Positions 15,458-15,975 of a DNA stretch of 15,975 nucleotides are shown here, one piece after another. The first letter of the stretch is position 1; each line of letters starts with the position of its first letter. Location: NCBI GenBank assembly GCA_905221605.1, contig CAJNDS010001508.1, forward strand, positions 1 to 15,975. Direction: 5' to 3'. The stretch comes from Symbiodinium natans. Lineage: Eukaryota > Sar > Dinophyceae > Suessiales > Symbiodiniaceae. The notes beneath the pieces are model-generated. The model saw nothing but the letters and a program-made list of their open reading frames with translations, was not told the DNA's origin and did not search any database. The translations under genes and the position numbers were made by a program.

Positions 15458-15489
15458 AAGGCTCTATGCCTGGAGCCCCTTTTGCGGAG

Positions 15490-15574
15490 CTTGCAACATC
15501 CGAGCCGAAAGGCGGAGAAGGAGCGCGAGCGCGAATTACGCGCCCGGGAGAGGGAGCTCGAGGAGGCATCGGGG
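15490..15574 (+). CDS. Putative exon, coiled-coil segment
   Basis: Acceptor TTTTGCGGAG. The frame reads LQHPSRKAEKERERELRARE then RELEEASG. The E/R/K repeats with leucine at heptad-like spacing are typical of a long single helix or coiled coil. The donor G/GTTTGGGG lies at the first GT of the following repeat words. Another frame starting ATG at 15466 is open but has a Gly/Ala/Arg composition typical of GC-rich out-of-frame reading. Confidence 0.55.
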
Positions 15575-15593
15575 GTTTGGGGGTTAGGGGTCT

Positions 15594-15716
15594 GAACCCT
15601 AAACCCTAAACCCTAAACCCTAAACCGTATACCCTATACCCTATACCCTATACTACCCTAAACCCTAAAACCCCCAAACCCAAACCCAAAACCCTGAACC
15701 CTAAACCCAAAACCCT
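15594..15716 (-). repeat. CCCTAAA array with CCCTATA variants
   Basis: Begins with four canonical units, then CCGTATA and three CCCTATA units, then degenerate CCCAAA words. Confidence 0.9.
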
Positions 15717-15885
15717 GAGGGTTTAGCCCAATCACAGACACCCTAAACCCCCTCACCCAAAGACCTTGAACAAAGCCACACAAATCCAACCCAAGAAGAA
15801 GGAACTGCGTTCTCAAACCCCAAGCCCTAAACACTAAACCCTATACCCTGAACCCTAAGCCCTAAAGTAGAGAGGGGATCAGGGG
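15717..15885. other. Degenerate C-rich repeat, no gene seen
   Basis: Scattered CCCTAAA-like words with short unique pieces (15745-15812, 15866-15885). No exon is supported. Confidence 0.5.
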
Positions 15886-15975
15886 CCCTAAACCCTAAAC
15901 CCTAAACCCTAAACCCTAAACCCTAAACCCTAAACCCTAAACCCTAAACCCTAAAGCCTAAACCCTAAACCCTAA
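15886..15975 (-). repeat. CCCTAAA array running off the window end
   Basis: About twelve units, one with a CCTAAAG change, continuing to the last base. The C-rich strand reads toward the right edge, opposite to a normal right-hand chromosome end, so this is an internal array or the start of one. Confidence 0.92.

Noticed and set aside
15886-15975. True chromosome-end telomere
   Set aside because: Orientation is wrong for the right edge and similar arrays occur throughout 7.1-16 kb.

Overview
The window looks like nuclear DNA of a eukaryote. The plant-type telomere heptamer (TTTAGGG, or CCCTAAA on the other strand) dominates the right half, and short exon-like segments there carry canonical GT...AG boundaries. 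Nothing looks bacterial: there are no long ORFs, ribosome binding sites or operons. TTTAGGG occurs in land plants, many green algae, dinoflagellates, chromerids and some other algae. The GT-only donors argue mildly against a dinoflagellate, but I cannot name the lineage.

Layout. (1) 1-2172: purine-rich, low-complexity DNA with a large diverged direct duplication (620-1262 and 1517-2158). (2) 2173-4212: a ~55-bp satellite of roughly 37 units with one inverted block (2549-2729). (3) 4213-4580: a ~31-bp GC-rich satellite. (4) 4581-6790: palindromic modules of a 9-bp AATT-rich repeat, separated by G-quadruplex-like G/C tracts and interrupted by a precise array of eight 60-bp palindromes (5391-6090). 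(5) 6791-7098: a transition with a terminal-inverted-repeat element and C-rich tracts. (6) 7099-15975: dozens of interstitial telomeric arrays in both orientations. Between them lie short GC-rich segments, open on the plus strand, that behave as exons.

I interpret region 6 as part of one or more multi-exon plus-strand genes whose introns consist largely of telomeric repeat. Three blocks of exons join in a continuous reading phase: 8099-8337; 8851-12659 (ten exons, ~239 codons); and 13592-14694 (four exons, 99 codons). A coiled-coil exon follows at 15490-15574. I do not recognise the protein. The repeat orientation is mostly ordered: TTTAGGG arrays follow donors and CCCTAAA arrays precede acceptors, so many predicted introns carry inverted telomeric repeats that could fold into hairpins. 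This is the most unusual feature of the window. I selected the exon borders by eye, so they need transcript support. Neither end of the gene is visible; no convincing start codon, promoter or terminator was found.
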